A stretch of 64,000 nucleotides of DNA from Gastranaerophilus sp944325835 (GCA_963931575.1 OZ007029.1:1178001-1242000), one strand, 5' to 3'. Numbered from the stretch's first letter, positions 1 through 8,275 are shown. Made by a program: numbers and translations. Notes: generated by a model from the sequence alone, not told the origin.

Positions 1-18
1 CATAAAAAGAGGTAAGAT

Positions 19-678
19 ATGCAAGCACGCAGAGCTGCAAGAGAATTAGCGTTTATCCTGTTCTCGCAGATTGACAAAGATATAGAGAAATACTCAAAAT
101 CCGATTTTGCAAACATTGTTTTGAAATCGGTAAGAACATTAAAGAGCAACGCCACAGATGAGCTTCAAATCGCGCTTAGCGGGTTAATGGAGTTCAAGGC
201 GCAGGTTGATGATTATGAAGCTAACCACGAAACAAACCTGAATAGACCAATCGGAGTTTCAAACGTTGCGGTTCCGGTAATTTTGACTTCCGACCTGTCA
301 GAAAAGCTCGGGCAGACAATTGATGTTGCTGAAAAAGCACTTATGGCGCTAGAAATCGCGGAATTCACAACGCTGGATTCGCAAAATGATGTTCAGGCTT
401 TCGCAATTGAAATCGCAGAATTATACAAAAAACACAACAAAGAACTTGATGAAATCATCCAGAAATATTCCAAAAACTGGGATTTCCAACGACTTGTTAC
501 AATGGATAAGAACATTTTGCGCATCGCTTTAATTGAACTTTTATACATCAAAGCAACACCGCTGAAAGTCGTTATTGACGAAGCGCTGGAACTTGCCAAA
601 AAATATTCTACTGATGAAAGCACCAACTTCATCAACGGAATTCTGGCAAAAGTCGTTGTAGACTACGGTATTGAGTAA
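19..678 (+). CDS. nusB: Transcription antitermination factor NusB
   Basis: NusB binds boxA RNA with S10 and supports rRNA antitermination. The start MQARRAARELAF and the C-terminal block (about residues 153-215, containing LVTMDKNILRIALIELLY, VVIDEALELAKKY and FINGILAKVV) are the family signature. At 219 aa it is longer than the roughly 140 aa enterobacterial protein. The extra length lies in the middle, which matches the long cyanobacterial-type NusB. AGAGG at about 8-12 is the ribosome binding site. The stop overlaps the ftsY start by one base (TAATG), so the two are translationally coupled. Confidence 0.92.
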   Translation: MQARRAARELAFILFSQIDKDIEKYSKSDFANIVLKSVRTLKSNATDELQIALSGLMEFKAQVDDYEANHETNLNRPIGVSNVAVPVILTSDLSEKLGQTIDVAEKALMALEIAEFTTLDSQNDVQAFAIEIAELYKKHNKELDEIIQKYSKNWDFQRLVTMDKNILRIALIELLYIKATPLKVVIDEALELAKKYSTDESTNFINGILAKVVVDYGIE

Positions 679-1577
679 TGTTTAAATTCTTTGAAAACCT
701 TAAAAACGCATTGAAAAACACCGCTGAAACTCTCGGCGGAATTGCAGACGTTGAAAAGGAAGAAGAGTTTTCGGAATTCGTACTTGAAGATATGGAGGAC
801 ACCCTTATCAGTGCTGATTTGGGTGTTTCTTATGCATCGGAATTAATAGACAAACTCCGCGCACAGAATAAAATAAAACCTTCGCAGGTCAGAGAATTTT
901 TGCGGGAAGAGTTTCTAAAAACGCTGGCAGATGCAGGCTCAACAGAATTAAACTACAAAGATGGCGGGCTGAACATTTACTTTATCACGGGCGTGAACGG
1001 CGCAGGAAAAACGACTCTAATAGGTAAACTTGCGTATAAATTCAGGCAGGAAGGTAAAAAGGTTCTGATTGCGGCAGGCGACACCTTCCGCGCAGCAGCC
1101 GAAGAACAGCTTGACATCTGGTCAAAACGCGCAGGCGCTGACATTGTCAGAAAAGATAAAATCGACCCCGCCGCCGTTGTTTACGAAGCAATTCAAAAAG
1201 CAAAAAGCGAAAAATATGATATTATTCTTGTCGACACCGCAGGCAGACTGCAAAATAAGTTTAACCTTATGGAAGAGTTGTCAAAAATTAAAACCGTAAT
1301 CGATAAAAATGCGCCGGAAGCCTTGCGTGAAAGCATTCTTGTCATAGATGCCAACACAGGCCAGAACGGACTGCAGCAGGCAAAAGTCTTTAAAGAATGC
1401 ACATCTATCACCAGCGTTGCACTCACTAAGCTTGACGGTTCCGCAAAAGGCGCAATCGTTTTAGCCATAGCAAAAACAATGGGGCTGCCGGTCAAACTTA
1501 TCGGGGTCGGCGAAAAAATGGAAGATTTGCGCGCTTTTAACCCGCAGGATTTTGTCAACGCACTGTTAGAAGGGTAA
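678..1577 (+). CDS. ftsY: Signal recognition particle receptor FtsY
   Basis: FtsY is the SRP receptor GTPase that delivers ribosome-nascent chain complexes to the membrane. The 299 aa protein has a short acidic N-terminal helix region (residues 1-90), then the NG GTPase domain: P-loop GVNGAGKTT (105-113), DTFRAAAEEQL, DTAGR and TKLDGSAKG. It lacks the long acidic A domain of E. coli FtsY, as in many other bacteria. It begins on the last base of the nusB stop and is followed after one base by the M14 peptidase gene, so the three genes form an operon. Confidence 0.95.
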   Translation: MFKFFENLKNALKNTAETLGGIADVEKEEEFSEFVLEDMEDTLISADLGVSYASELIDKLRAQNKIKPSQVREFLREEFLKTLADAGSTELNYKDGGLNIYFITGVNGAGKTTLIGKLAYKFRQEGKKVLIAAGDTFRAAAEEQLDIWSKRAGADIVRKDKIDPAAVVYEAIQKAKSEKYDIILVDTAGRLQNKFNLMEELSKIKTVIDKNAPEALRESILVIDANTGQNGLQQAKVFKECTSITSVALTKLDGSAKGAIVLAIAKTMGLPVKLIGVGEKMEDLRAFNPQDFVNALLEG

Positions 1578-1578
1578 A

Positions 1579-2205
1579 ATGATTTTAGAGAGAGCCACAA
1601 CAAAATTAAACAATGAAATTCAACTAATCGGCAGACGCACGCTAGATAAAGGCGGATATATTCTTATAATCGGCGTTGTACACGGTGATGAACCGCAGGG
1701 AGAATTTCTCATCAACAACTATCTTCAAAAAAACACCAACTTTCCGCCGGAATTTCTCTTCATACCTTGCCTTAACCCCGACGGGCTTGCCAACGAAACC
1801 CGTACAAACGCTAACGGCGTGGATATAAACAGAAACTTCCCGACCGATAACTGGGTTTCCGGCGAGAAAAACCGATATTTTGGCGGTGATGCGCCCGCAA
1901 GCGAAACCGAAACCCGCTTTGTAATAGACGTTGTCGAAAAATACGCGCCAAAACTTATTATAACACTCCATACCCCTTTTAAAATCGTGAATTTTGACGG
2001 CGAAGGCCGCGAAATAAGTGAAAAAATCGGTAAAATCTTTAATTACCCTGTAGAAGAGAGTATCGGCTACCCGACCCCGGGGAGTTTCGGGACCTGGGCA
2101 GGGGTTGAGCGAAAAATACCGATTATCACAATCGAAATGGACGAAGAAATTCCACAGGAAGCCCTAACAGAACCTTTTGAAAAAATGTTGACTTTACTGC
2201 ATTAA
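1579..2205 (+). CDS. M14-family zinc carboxypeptidase / murein peptide amidase-like
   Basis: Compact 208 aa zinc peptidase of the M14 superfamily. Visible are the HxxE zinc motif (H35-G-D-E38), the substrate-binding DINRNFP block (residues 82-88), the third zinc ligand in ITLHTP (H131) and the catalytic glutamate in TIEMDEE (E186). The closest known type is MpaA-like murein peptide amidase, which trims cell-wall peptides; this assignment is inference. There is no obvious signal peptide, so it probably acts in the cytoplasm on recycled peptides. It starts one base after ftsY. Confidence 0.72.
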   Translation: MILERATTKLNNEIQLIGRRTLDKGGYILIIGVVHGDEPQGEFLINNYLQKNTNFPPEFLFIPCLNPDGLANETRTNANGVDINRNFPTDNWVSGEKNRYFGGDAPASETETRFVIDVVEKYAPKLIITLHTPFKIVNFDGEGREISEKIGKIFNYPVEESIGYPTPGSFGTWAGVERKIPIITIEMDEEIPQEALTEPFEKMLTLLH

Positions 2206-2310
2206 TCATTAATAACGTCGTAAGTACCATTCATTTAGATGATTTATTAGCTAAAATCTGCATTTATACTAATAATGAGTCGTAATGTAATGTAGTAGTG
2301 AGGTAGTAAA

Positions 2311-3009
2311 ATGCTTATTCGCGGCGGAATCAATTATGTAGATAGCGGAATGACGGCATCTCTGATGGCGATGCACCTGCAGAGCGAAATCATTGCTATC
2401 AACAACGAAAATATTACAGGCTTCGACAAAATCGGCTACCAGCGTCAGGATCCGGTAGTATCTTCTTTCACTGAATTTATCGGTGTCCACGGACTTTCAA
2501 AAGCTACAGACGATCAGGTCGGCAGAATAGCACTTTCCGAGAACCCGCTTGACTGCGCAATTGCAGTAAAAGGCTATTTCCAAACAATGGACAAAGACGG
2601 GATAAAGATTACCCGCGACGGACGTTTTAAACTCGACAATCAGGGCAACCTGTTAACCCTGCAGGACGCTCAAGTCCTCTCCAACGCCGGAATGCCTATC
2701 CAGCTTCCGTTCGTACCGGAAAAACTCGAGGACATCAAAATTAACGAAAAAGGCGAAATCTACGTATTTAACCAGAAATCTTTAAAACAGGAATTCGCCG
2801 GAACAATCGGCGTCGTAGACTCCGAAGGCAGACTCGTTGCACGCCCTGACATTAAACAAAAATTTAACGAATACTCCAACGTGTCACTCCAAAACGAATT
2901 TCTTACAATGATGCCGGTAATAAGAAATTTTGAAGCAAACCGCCAGTTATTCCTTATCCAGAACCAAAATCTTCAAAAAGTAATTAACCAGTTAGGCTCA
3001 GCATCATAA
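2311..3009 (+). CDS. Flagellar hook-basal body protein, FlgF/FlgG family (divergent)
   Basis: Rod protein of the flagellar axial family (232 aa). The N-terminal rod helix is recognisable but divergent: NENITGFDKIGYQ replaces the usual NNLANxNTxGYK. The middle has the typical FlgF/G strand GYFQTMDKDGIKITRDGRFKLDNQGNLLT. The C-terminal helix ends NFEANRQLFLIQNQNLQKVI, close to the canonical MIxxxRxxExNxK motif. It is the first gene of a four-gene rod cluster and is preceded by GAGGTAG before the ATG. It could be the FlgF or FlhO counterpart. Confidence 0.8.
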   Translation: MLIRGGINYVDSGMTASLMAMHLQSEIIAINNENITGFDKIGYQRQDPVVSSFTEFIGVHGLSKATDDQVGRIALSENPLDCAIAVKGYFQTMDKDGIKITRDGRFKLDNQGNLLTLQDAQVLSNAGMPIQLPFVPEKLEDIKINEKGEIYVFNQKSLKQEFAGTIGVVDSEGRLVARPDIKQKFNEYSNVSLQNEFLTMMPVIRNFEANRQLFLIQNQNLQKVINQLGSAS

Positions 3010-3027
3010 TAATCAGAAAGGCAAAAT

Positions 3028-3744
3028 ATGTATAGTTTTCAGGCAATAATCAGAAGAAATGTAAGCAACGTAACCCACCAGTTTGAAAAACTCGGCTACG
3101 TTGGCAACAACCTTGCAAACTATAATACAAAAGGCTACAAGTCTGTTAACTTTGAACAAATGCTCACAGAAGACGGTTATTTGACCGGCGCAATCCGCTC
3201 TGATTACGCTCAAGGCTCAGTAATGATTACAAGCAATCCTTATGACGTTGCAATCAACGGAACCGGTTTTATTCCGGTAGTATCAGAGGACGGCGAGGTC
3301 GCCTACACCCGCGACGGAGCTTTCAAACAGGGCAAAAACGGATACCTCGTGACAGAAGATGACTGGATTGTCGGGGAAGGGATTAAAATTCCGGCAAACT
3401 GCTTCAAATTTGAAATAAAACCTAACGGCGAAGTTTATGCCTATGATACGCACGAAAGCATCTCCGGCAAAAAACTCGGAACAATCCCGCTTGTAAGATT
3501 TGCAAGTCAGGAAAACCTTAAATCAATCGGAATGAATAAGCTTCAGGCAACCGAAGAATCCGGTGAAGCAATGCTCGTCAAAGACCACGACTGCTTTGCA
3601 CAGCATAACCTTGAAAATTCAAACGCCAATATCTACACCGGCGTCAGTGATATGTTGAGACTTAATGCATCAATGATTGCCGGAATGCGCATGATGAAAG
3701 TAGTTGACGATATGTACAACAAAGCAATAAACATAAGGGAGTAA
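3028..3744 (+). CDS. Flagellar hook-basal body protein, FlgG/FlgF family
   Basis: Second rod protein (238 aa) with a canonical N-terminal helix including GNNLANYNTKGYKSVNFEQM (residues 28-47), the central DVAINGTGFIPVVSEDGEVA and AYTRDGAFKQGKNGYLV strands, and a C-terminal helix LNASMIAGMRMMKVVDDMYN. It is probably the distal rod protein FlgG, though FlgF cannot be excluded without alignment. It lies 18 bp after the first rod gene with AGAAAGG as ribosome binding site, and 5 bp before flgB. Confidence 0.85.
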   Translation: MYSFQAIIRRNVSNVTHQFEKLGYVGNNLANYNTKGYKSVNFEQMLTEDGYLTGAIRSDYAQGSVMITSNPYDVAINGTGFIPVVSEDGEVAYTRDGAFKQGKNGYLVTEDDWIVGEGIKIPANCFKFEIKPNGEVYAYDTHESISGKKLGTIPLVRFASQENLKSIGMNKLQATEESGEAMLVKDHDCFAQHNLENSNANIYTGVSDMLRLNASMIAGMRMMKVVDDMYNKAINIRE

Positions 3745-3749
3745 CTTAA

Positions 3750-4097
3750 ATGTATACACCTATTGACAGCACTAATAAAATTAATCTTATGTTAGACCTT
3801 ATCGCACAGCGCCAGAGGGCACTGGGTTCTAACATAGCAAACGTTGACACCCCTAACTATGTAAGAAAAGACATAGATTTTCAATCATATTTAGGCACAA
3901 TGAACAGCCCGCTTGAAACGAAACTTTCCGAACGCCTCGGGCCTTCAGGGATTTTGGAAGAGCGCGAAAACGAAAAAATCGACATAGCCAACGAGTTAAA
4001 CGAAATGCAGCAGAATTCACTGCTGTATTCAATGGCAACAAGACGGATGTCCTCTATTATCACAGAGATGAAAACCGTCATCAATGTCGGTAAGTAA
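3750..4097 (+). CDS. flgB: Flagellar basal-body rod protein FlgB
   Basis: FlgB is the proximal rod subunit. The protein has 115 aa, near the usual 130. The diagnostic motif LGSNIANVDTPNYVRKDIDF is at residues 27-46. The C-terminus has the conserved MATRRMSSIITEMKTVI helix. It follows FlgG by 5 bp with GGGAG as ribosome binding site. Confidence 0.93.
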   Translation: MYTPIDSTNKINLMLDLIAQRQRALGSNIANVDTPNYVRKDIDFQSYLGTMNSPLETKLSERLGPSGILEERENEKIDIANELNEMQQNSLLYSMATRRMSSIITEMKTVINVGK

Positions 4098-4187
4098 CCG
4101 GTTGCCAGCCGCTTCTAAAACGTCATCGCAAGCGTTCTAAGGCATGCAACGGACTAACAAAACAAAATTACAAAGGAGCTTATTGAA

Positions 4188-4631
4188 ATGGGCATACTAG
4201 AATCAATGAATATCGGCGCAAAAGCCTTACAGGTTCACGGAACACGTTTGGATATCCACGCGAAAAACATAGCAAACGTTGACACGCCGAATTATATAAG
4301 AAAAATTCCTGTAATAAACGCAACGGAGGATATGTCTTTTCACGGGCTTATGAATTCAATGAAGGAAGATGTTTTCGGGATAGGAACCCTTCCTTATCTT
4401 CAAGGCGGGGTAACTTATTCCGGCGTAATGGAGGATCCGACACTGGGCGATAAGATTTACCGTCCGGGGCACCCTGACGCAGATGCCGAAGGCTATATAA
4501 GAGCCTCAAACGTAAACCCGATGGTCGATATAGCTGACGCCATAATCGCCCAACGGGCATACGAGGCAAGTTTGGCAGTCGTAAACATCTCCAAAGCAAT
4601 GGCGCTAAGAGCCGTCGAAATCGGTAAATAA
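4188..4631 (+). CDS. flgC: Flagellar basal-body rod protein FlgC
   Basis: FlgC is a proximal rod protein (147 aa). The N-terminus carries AKNIANVDTPNYIRK and the C-terminus NVNPMVDIADAIIAQRAYEA followed by a MALRAVEIGK end, both characteristic. AAGGAG lies just before the ATG. It is last in the cluster, 90 bp after flgB, and is followed at once by a perfect hairpin. No fliE is seen directly after it, unlike the common flgB-flgC-fliE order. Confidence 0.93.
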   Translation: MGILESMNIGAKALQVHGTRLDIHAKNIANVDTPNYIRKIPVINATEDMSFHGLMNSMKEDVFGIGTLPYLQGGVTYSGVMEDPTLGDKIYRPGHPDADAEGYIRASNVNPMVDIADAIIAQRAYEASLAVVNISKAMALRAVEIGK

Positions 4632-4636
4632 TTATT

Positions 4637-4670
4637 GCGTGGCATTCTTTCAGAATGCCACGCAAATTTT
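4637..4670 (+). terminator. Rho-independent terminator after flgC
   Basis: Perfect 12-bp stem (4637-4648 with 4652-4663), 3-nt loop, then AAATTTTT. It sits between convergent flgC and the pilin gene at 4674 and may serve both strands, though the minus side has only a weak T run. Confidence 0.85.
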
Positions 4671-4673
4671 TGA

Positions 4674-5889
4674 TTATCTTTTTACACAAACAATATCCCA
4701 AGTACCAGCCGTTCCTGCATGCGGAATTCTGTACTGTCCTGTATTACTGCCAAGTACCCATTGCCTAAGCTCACTGGTGAAATTAGGCTTTACTTTAGTA
4801 GATGAATACATAACAGAAGTAGAAAGTCCCAGCATATTATAATTTATATACAAAGACCCTGTTTCATCTCTGGTCGGGATACGATATTCATCACCTGCAT
4901 TTACCGTACAGGCCGTTGCAGCCTCATCTGCTGTCACCCCGTTTAAAACCTTATAAGGCATCGGTGCAACCACAACACTGTCTGACGGATACCATACAGT
5001 CATAAAACCAATATCTTTTCCAACAGTATTAGGCCCCTTATTACCATTCAAATCATAAACAAAATTCGCACAAAATTTTGGTGCCAGAAAATAATTGGAA
5101 TTCTCAGCCATATTCGCAATACAATTCGGATTATAAAATGCCAGAATACTTTCGCCATTGGCAGTTTCAAATGCTGCAGCCTTTGTATCCAGCATGCTAT
5201 GACTTCCGGTTCCGGTTGTATCTGAATAACTTACAGAAATAAGTTCTGCCCGCAATTCAGATAATTTGGCCGGCATATCCGCGGTTCCCCCCCACATTTT
5301 AGTATACTTTGACGGAATTCCACAATCTTCAATATGCTCACTATCACAAATGTTGTTAATTTTAAGGACTTTTGAAAGCCCGTTTGTAACAAAGGTTTCT
5401 GCAGCAGTATCCTCTATTGAAGTCGACCCCGCACTATCCGTCGTTTCTCTTAATGTACCATAGCCGTTAAGAGCTGGCATTAAAGCTATTGCCTGACTAA
5501 ATCTTGCATAAAGCGCTTTTCTCTGCGTATTCCATGTGCGTTCGTTAATGTTGCCAGTGAGTGACGGAAGCGTTATCGCCGCTACCACACCAATTATCGT
5601 AAGAGATAATAGTATCTCTGCCATTGTAAATGCTATACGTCGTCCGAGAGCCCGTAAGCCAATTATGGCTGTCGACTCAGTCGACTCCCGCCTGTCAAAT
5701 TCTACGCAACGATTATCAATCGTTGCAGAATTTGGCCGCTCCTTACACTCGCGCTCCAGTCGCAACGGCGGCATCGTCCAGTTGCGCGCCCTGCCCGTTT
5801 CGCTCGCGCGAACCGGCGCCGGCGCTTCACATCCGCTAAGAAGGCTCCCCCCCCCCCCCTGATAAAATGTTTACACTTTTGTTTTTCAT
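4674..5889 (-). CDS. Type IV pilin-like protein, poly-G phase-variable locus 1 (frame currently OFF)
   Basis: Prepilin-like protein. The start I choose is the ATG at 5889 (MKNKSVNILS), which has GGAAAGGAT before it and a good promoter. It is followed by a run of 13 G (5859-5847). With 13 G this frame stops at a TAG within five codons. With 12 or 15 G it would join the open frame that reaches the stop at 4674, whose track-visible part starts at 5774. The joined leader is about 86 codons of repeat-derived sequence. Then comes the prepilin head (A)FTMAEILLSLTIIGVVAA with hydrophobic helix, a conserved block KFCANFVYDLNGNKGPN, and a C-terminal CVKR. The residue before the Phe is Ala, not the usual Gly. 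No ATG, GTG or TTG lies close before the head in frame. Confidence 0.8.
5634..5730 (-). repeat. Leader block shared with pilin locus 2
   Basis: About 97 bp from ATACGTCGTCC to GTTGCAGAATTT are identical to 18780-18878 in pilin locus 2, in the same place relative to the prepilin head. The block includes the palindrome GTCGA-CTCAG-TCGAC (5671-5685) and the inverted pair CAACGAT/ATCGTTG. Homology continues upstream of the block, apart from the 42-bp module present only in locus 2. Confidence 0.85.
5847..5859 (-). repeat. Homopolymer tract, 13 G on the coding strand
   Basis: Thirteen C on the plus strand, hence G on the pilin coding strand, placed ten codons after the ATG at 5889. Slippage by one base changes whether the ATG and the pilin share a frame: 12 or 15 G is ON, 13 is OFF. 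Confidence 0.9.
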
Positions 5890-5969
5890 CTTTTCTATCC
5901 TTTCCGGCACTTTGCCATTGTCTTTTTTGTAGGACAGGCTCAGCCTGCCTTTCTTTTATTTACTCTTTC

Positions 5970-5998
5970 ATTATGTATTATGTTTTTGAGTATGTCAA
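5970..5998 (-). promoter_or_regulatory. Pilin locus 1 promoter
   Basis: On the minus strand TTGACA (5998-5993), 17 bp spacer, CATAAT (5975-5970). The same -10 and spacing occur at the other three poly-G pilin loci. The predicted leader of about 75 nt contains the palindrome CAGG-CTCAG-CCTG at 5935-5947. Confidence 0.75.
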
Positions 5999-6083
5999 GC
6001 AAATCTTACTATAGAAAAGTGTAAAATTTTATTAAAAACATCCTTGAGAACTATTCACAAAAAAACTTCAACGCGCTACTATT

Positions 6084-6899
6084 ATGAATATGGAAAAAGT
6101 CGAGGAAAAGTTGTATCCGGATCTTCCTCCAACAATGGTCAGGGGTAGGGAGGAAAAATTTAAAGAAGCACAAACATCAAAATTCTGGCTTTGGGTCGCA
6201 GATATGTTTTTCTGTAACATGCTCAGAAACAGATTTTGTACGTTTCGCTATACCGGAGTGGAAAACTACGAAAAAGCCGACGGGCCGGCAACCCCTACAA
6301 TTATATTCTCCCAACACTGCAATTGGTGGGACGGAATTGTTATGTACCACGTTTCCAATAAAATCCTCGGCCGCGAAATCAGGCTTATGGTCGAAGAATT
6401 AAACAGATTTCCTCTACTCAGACACGGCGGCGCGTTTTCTGTCAATAAAAAATCTCCGCAAGCGTCTATGAAAGCTTTAAAATATGCAGTTCAGGAAATG
6501 GGGAAATTGTCTAACGTGCTTGCTATTTTCCCTCAAGGAATAATAAGACCGCCTCATTTCAGACCTATAGAATTTCAAACAGGGCTTGCCTATATGGCGC
6601 AAAGCGCCGTAAAAAAATACGGCAGAGTAAATCTTATCCCCGTTGCAATAGATTACACCTTCCTGCGCGATAACCGGCCGGAAGTTATTGTTATGCTTGG
6701 CGAGGTTATCACCCTCACCGATACAAAAGAAGATAGAAAGACTTTAACCCACCGCCTTGAACGCGCGCTTGAAGTAACCTGCATTAATCAGGAAGAAAAT
6801 ATCTCTACCGGCAATCTTGAGGCATATAAATGTCTGTTTAAGCAGCATCTCAAATGGTACCGCCAGATTGAACAGAGATTAAAACGCATTGATAAATAA
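6084..6899 (+). CDS. 1-acyl-sn-glycerol-3-phosphate acyltransferase-like protein (PlsC family)
   Basis: Lysophospholipid acyltransferase fold (271 aa). Motif I is HCNWWD (H78, D83: HX4D) and motif III is FPQGIIRP (149-156), where the usual form is FPEGT. The Glu-to-Gln change in motif III is unusual, and the first residue before His is Gln instead of Asn. It likely acylates a membrane lipid precursor, with the exact substrate unknown. The gene stands alone between a divergent pilin promoter and a repeat cluster. A second in-frame ATG at 6090 is possible. Confidence 0.75.
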   Translation: MNMEKVEEKLYPDLPPTMVRGREEKFKEAQTSKFWLWVADMFFCNMLRNRFCTFRYTGVENYEKADGPATPTIIFSQHCNWWDGIVMYHVSNKILGREIRLMVEELNRFPLLRHGGAFSVNKKSPQASMKALKYAVQEMGKLSNVLAIFPQGIIRPPHFRPIEFQTGLAYMAQSAVKKYGRVNLIPVAIDYTFLRDNRPEVIVMLGEVITLTDTKEDRKTLTHRLERALEVTCINQEENISTGNLEAYKCLFKQHLKWYRQIEQRLKRIDK

Positions 6900-6914
6900 A
6901 ACTTTTCCAACTAA

Positions 6915-7132
6915 TAAAGCAGTACTCCGCCACTTCCGCCCCGCTGAACCGCGGGTCGCGCGTGGCTACGCTGTCAACCTCTCGCAAAACAATTCACTGG
7001 ATTGTTTTGCTCGGCAGAGTGCCACTCAAAAGACTCGGCCACTGAGTGGCTTCCGCATTTGGCTCATACGCTCTCGGTAGCGATTGATACAAGTATGGCT
7101 CCGGCTCAGCCGGGCGCGAGTCTTTCTCGGAC
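6915..7132 (+). repeat. Dispersed repeat, copy A (about 215 bp, GC-richer than surroundings)
   Basis: From AAGCAGTACTCCGCC to TCTTTCTCGGACA. It matches 58256-58433 over its whole length except for a 44-bp palindromic module at 6978-7021. It contains micro-palindromes GCCA-CTGAG-TGGC (7038-7050) and CCGG-CTCAG-CCGG (7101-7113). No protein is encoded. It fills the gap between the acyltransferase and the kinase. Confidence 0.8.
6978..7021 (+). repeat. 44-bp palindromic module (CCTCTC...GCAGAGTG)
   Basis: Core AAAACAATTCACTGGATTGTTTT is an imperfect inverted repeat flanked by CCTCTCGC and GCTCGGCAGAGTG. It is nested in dispersed repeat copy A and absent from copy B at 58.3 kb. Related modules are at 8417-8460 (opposite orientation) and 18883-18924. 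Confidence 0.8.
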
Positions 7133-7158
7133 AAAAAAAAGGGTCTGTAATCAGACCC
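7133..7158 (-). terminator. Orphan minus-strand terminator
   Basis: On the minus strand GGGTCTG-ATTA-CAGACCC followed by eight T. No minus-strand gene lies to its right before 9.7 kb, so it could end an antisense or small transcript from the 7.2-8.2 kb region. Confidence 0.65.
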
Positions 7159-7281
7159 CTGGAATTAAGAATAGCTGGAAGTATGAAAAAGATTTAATTA
7201 TATTAAACGTAAAACACCGTTTGCTTACAATTAGTCAAGCATCCTATTCATTTTTGTTAAAATAAGACAGGTGGGTAATAG

Positions 7282-7310
7282 TTATTTCAGCAATAAATTG
7301 CTAGTATAAT
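7282..7310 (+). promoter_or_regulatory. Candidate promoter with embedded palindrome
   Basis: TATAAT at 7305-7310 with a weak TTATTT box 17 bp upstream. The spacer holds the palindrome AGCAAT-AA-ATTGCT (7289-7302), a possible operator. It would drive the histidine kinase-like gene through a leader of about 107 nt. Confidence 0.45.
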
Positions 7311-7423
7311 GCTTACATTAAGATACGGATCTGAAATATCACACCCCAGAATATGTGTTTTTTATGATATACGCAATCCGGAAGTTCAAATACAAAAAGA
7401 TTATAATAGGCGGAGTAATATAA

Positions 7424-8221
7424 ATGGAAGAAGGATTATTAACACAAATTCCTTGCGCAACCAAGGAACTATTCTCAAAATTAGACAACAGTTATGAAAT
7501 TTATCTGGTAAAACACGATTTGAGATGTGAGCTGGAAACTCAGCTGGAGAAATACATTTCGGTACTGAACCACGACATTAAGACACCGGCGCTTGCGCAA
7601 ATGCGTGCATTAGAATATCTTCTGGCAGAAAATCAAGAGGGTTTGAGCGAAAACCAGAGAGATTTGCTAAACATGACGCTCGAATCATGTCAGGAGCAAT
7701 ATGACATTATAAATAATTTAATTAATACTCTGAAATATAAAAAGCAGGAAAACGTTATTGTTTGCAGCAGTTTCAACATAATCGAGCTGGTAAAAAACAA
7801 CCTGGGAAAGCTGGAAGAAACTATAAAAAGAAACAATAACAATATAATATTCAAGAGTGATTCGCCGGAAATAAACATAAACGCAGACATGGATAAGTTA
7901 TCCGGGGCACTATACAAACTTATGAAATACGCACTAAACAGAGCATCAAATGATTCGGCGATTAACATAGAAATATCAGAAAACGAACAGCAATCGAATA
8001 TAATCATCAATATTGAGGAAAAGACGCCGAGCAGTTACAGCGGTTTAACCTGCAGCGGGGTATATATCAGTCAGGAAGATTATAATTCAGTAGGTTCAAA
8101 TTTAGAACTGGGGTTGGTTGAAGAAATCGTTTCCGCACATAACGGGAGCTTAAATCGCAGCCAATCAGGGAATCACCAATCAATTGAACTTATATTACCT
8201 AAGAAGTATGTACAATATTAA
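7424..8221 (+). CDS. Degenerate sensor histidine kinase-like protein
   Basis: Soluble 265 aa protein. A phosphoacceptor (HisKA-like) helix carries LNHDIKTP with H50. The C-terminal half resembles a GHKL ATPase domain but its ATP-binding boxes are eroded. The N-box region reads KLMKYALNRA without the expected Asn. The G1 DxGxG is absent (IEEKTPSSYSG). A G2-like SNLELGLVEEIVSAHNGS remains. There is no membrane segment or sensor domain. It may therefore be a phosphotransfer protein or pseudokinase and not an active kinase. GGCGGAG precedes the ATG. The downstream gene is tRNA-Cys. Confidence 0.68.
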   Translation: MEEGLLTQIPCATKELFSKLDNSYEIYLVKHDLRCELETQLEKYISVLNHDIKTPALAQMRALEYLLAENQEGLSENQRDLLNMTLESCQEQYDIINNLINTLKYKKQENVIVCSSFNIIELVKNNLGKLEETIKRNNNNIIFKSDSPEININADMDKLSGALYKLMKYALNRASNDSAINIEISENEQQSNIIINIEEKTPSSYSGLTCSGVYISQEDYNSVGSNLELGLVEEIVSAHNGSLNRSQSGNHQSIELILPKKYVQY

Positions 8222-8275
8222 CAAAATAGTCTTGACTTTCGGTTATGGTTCACGTAGAATGGAATAGCTGATTAA

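Noticed and set aside
5536..5862. Plus-strand ORFs in the pilin 1 leader (and similarly at 18674-19171 and 22872-23508)
   Set aside because: They are the complement of the repeat-derived leaders and contain the C tract; no promoter or binding site on that strand.
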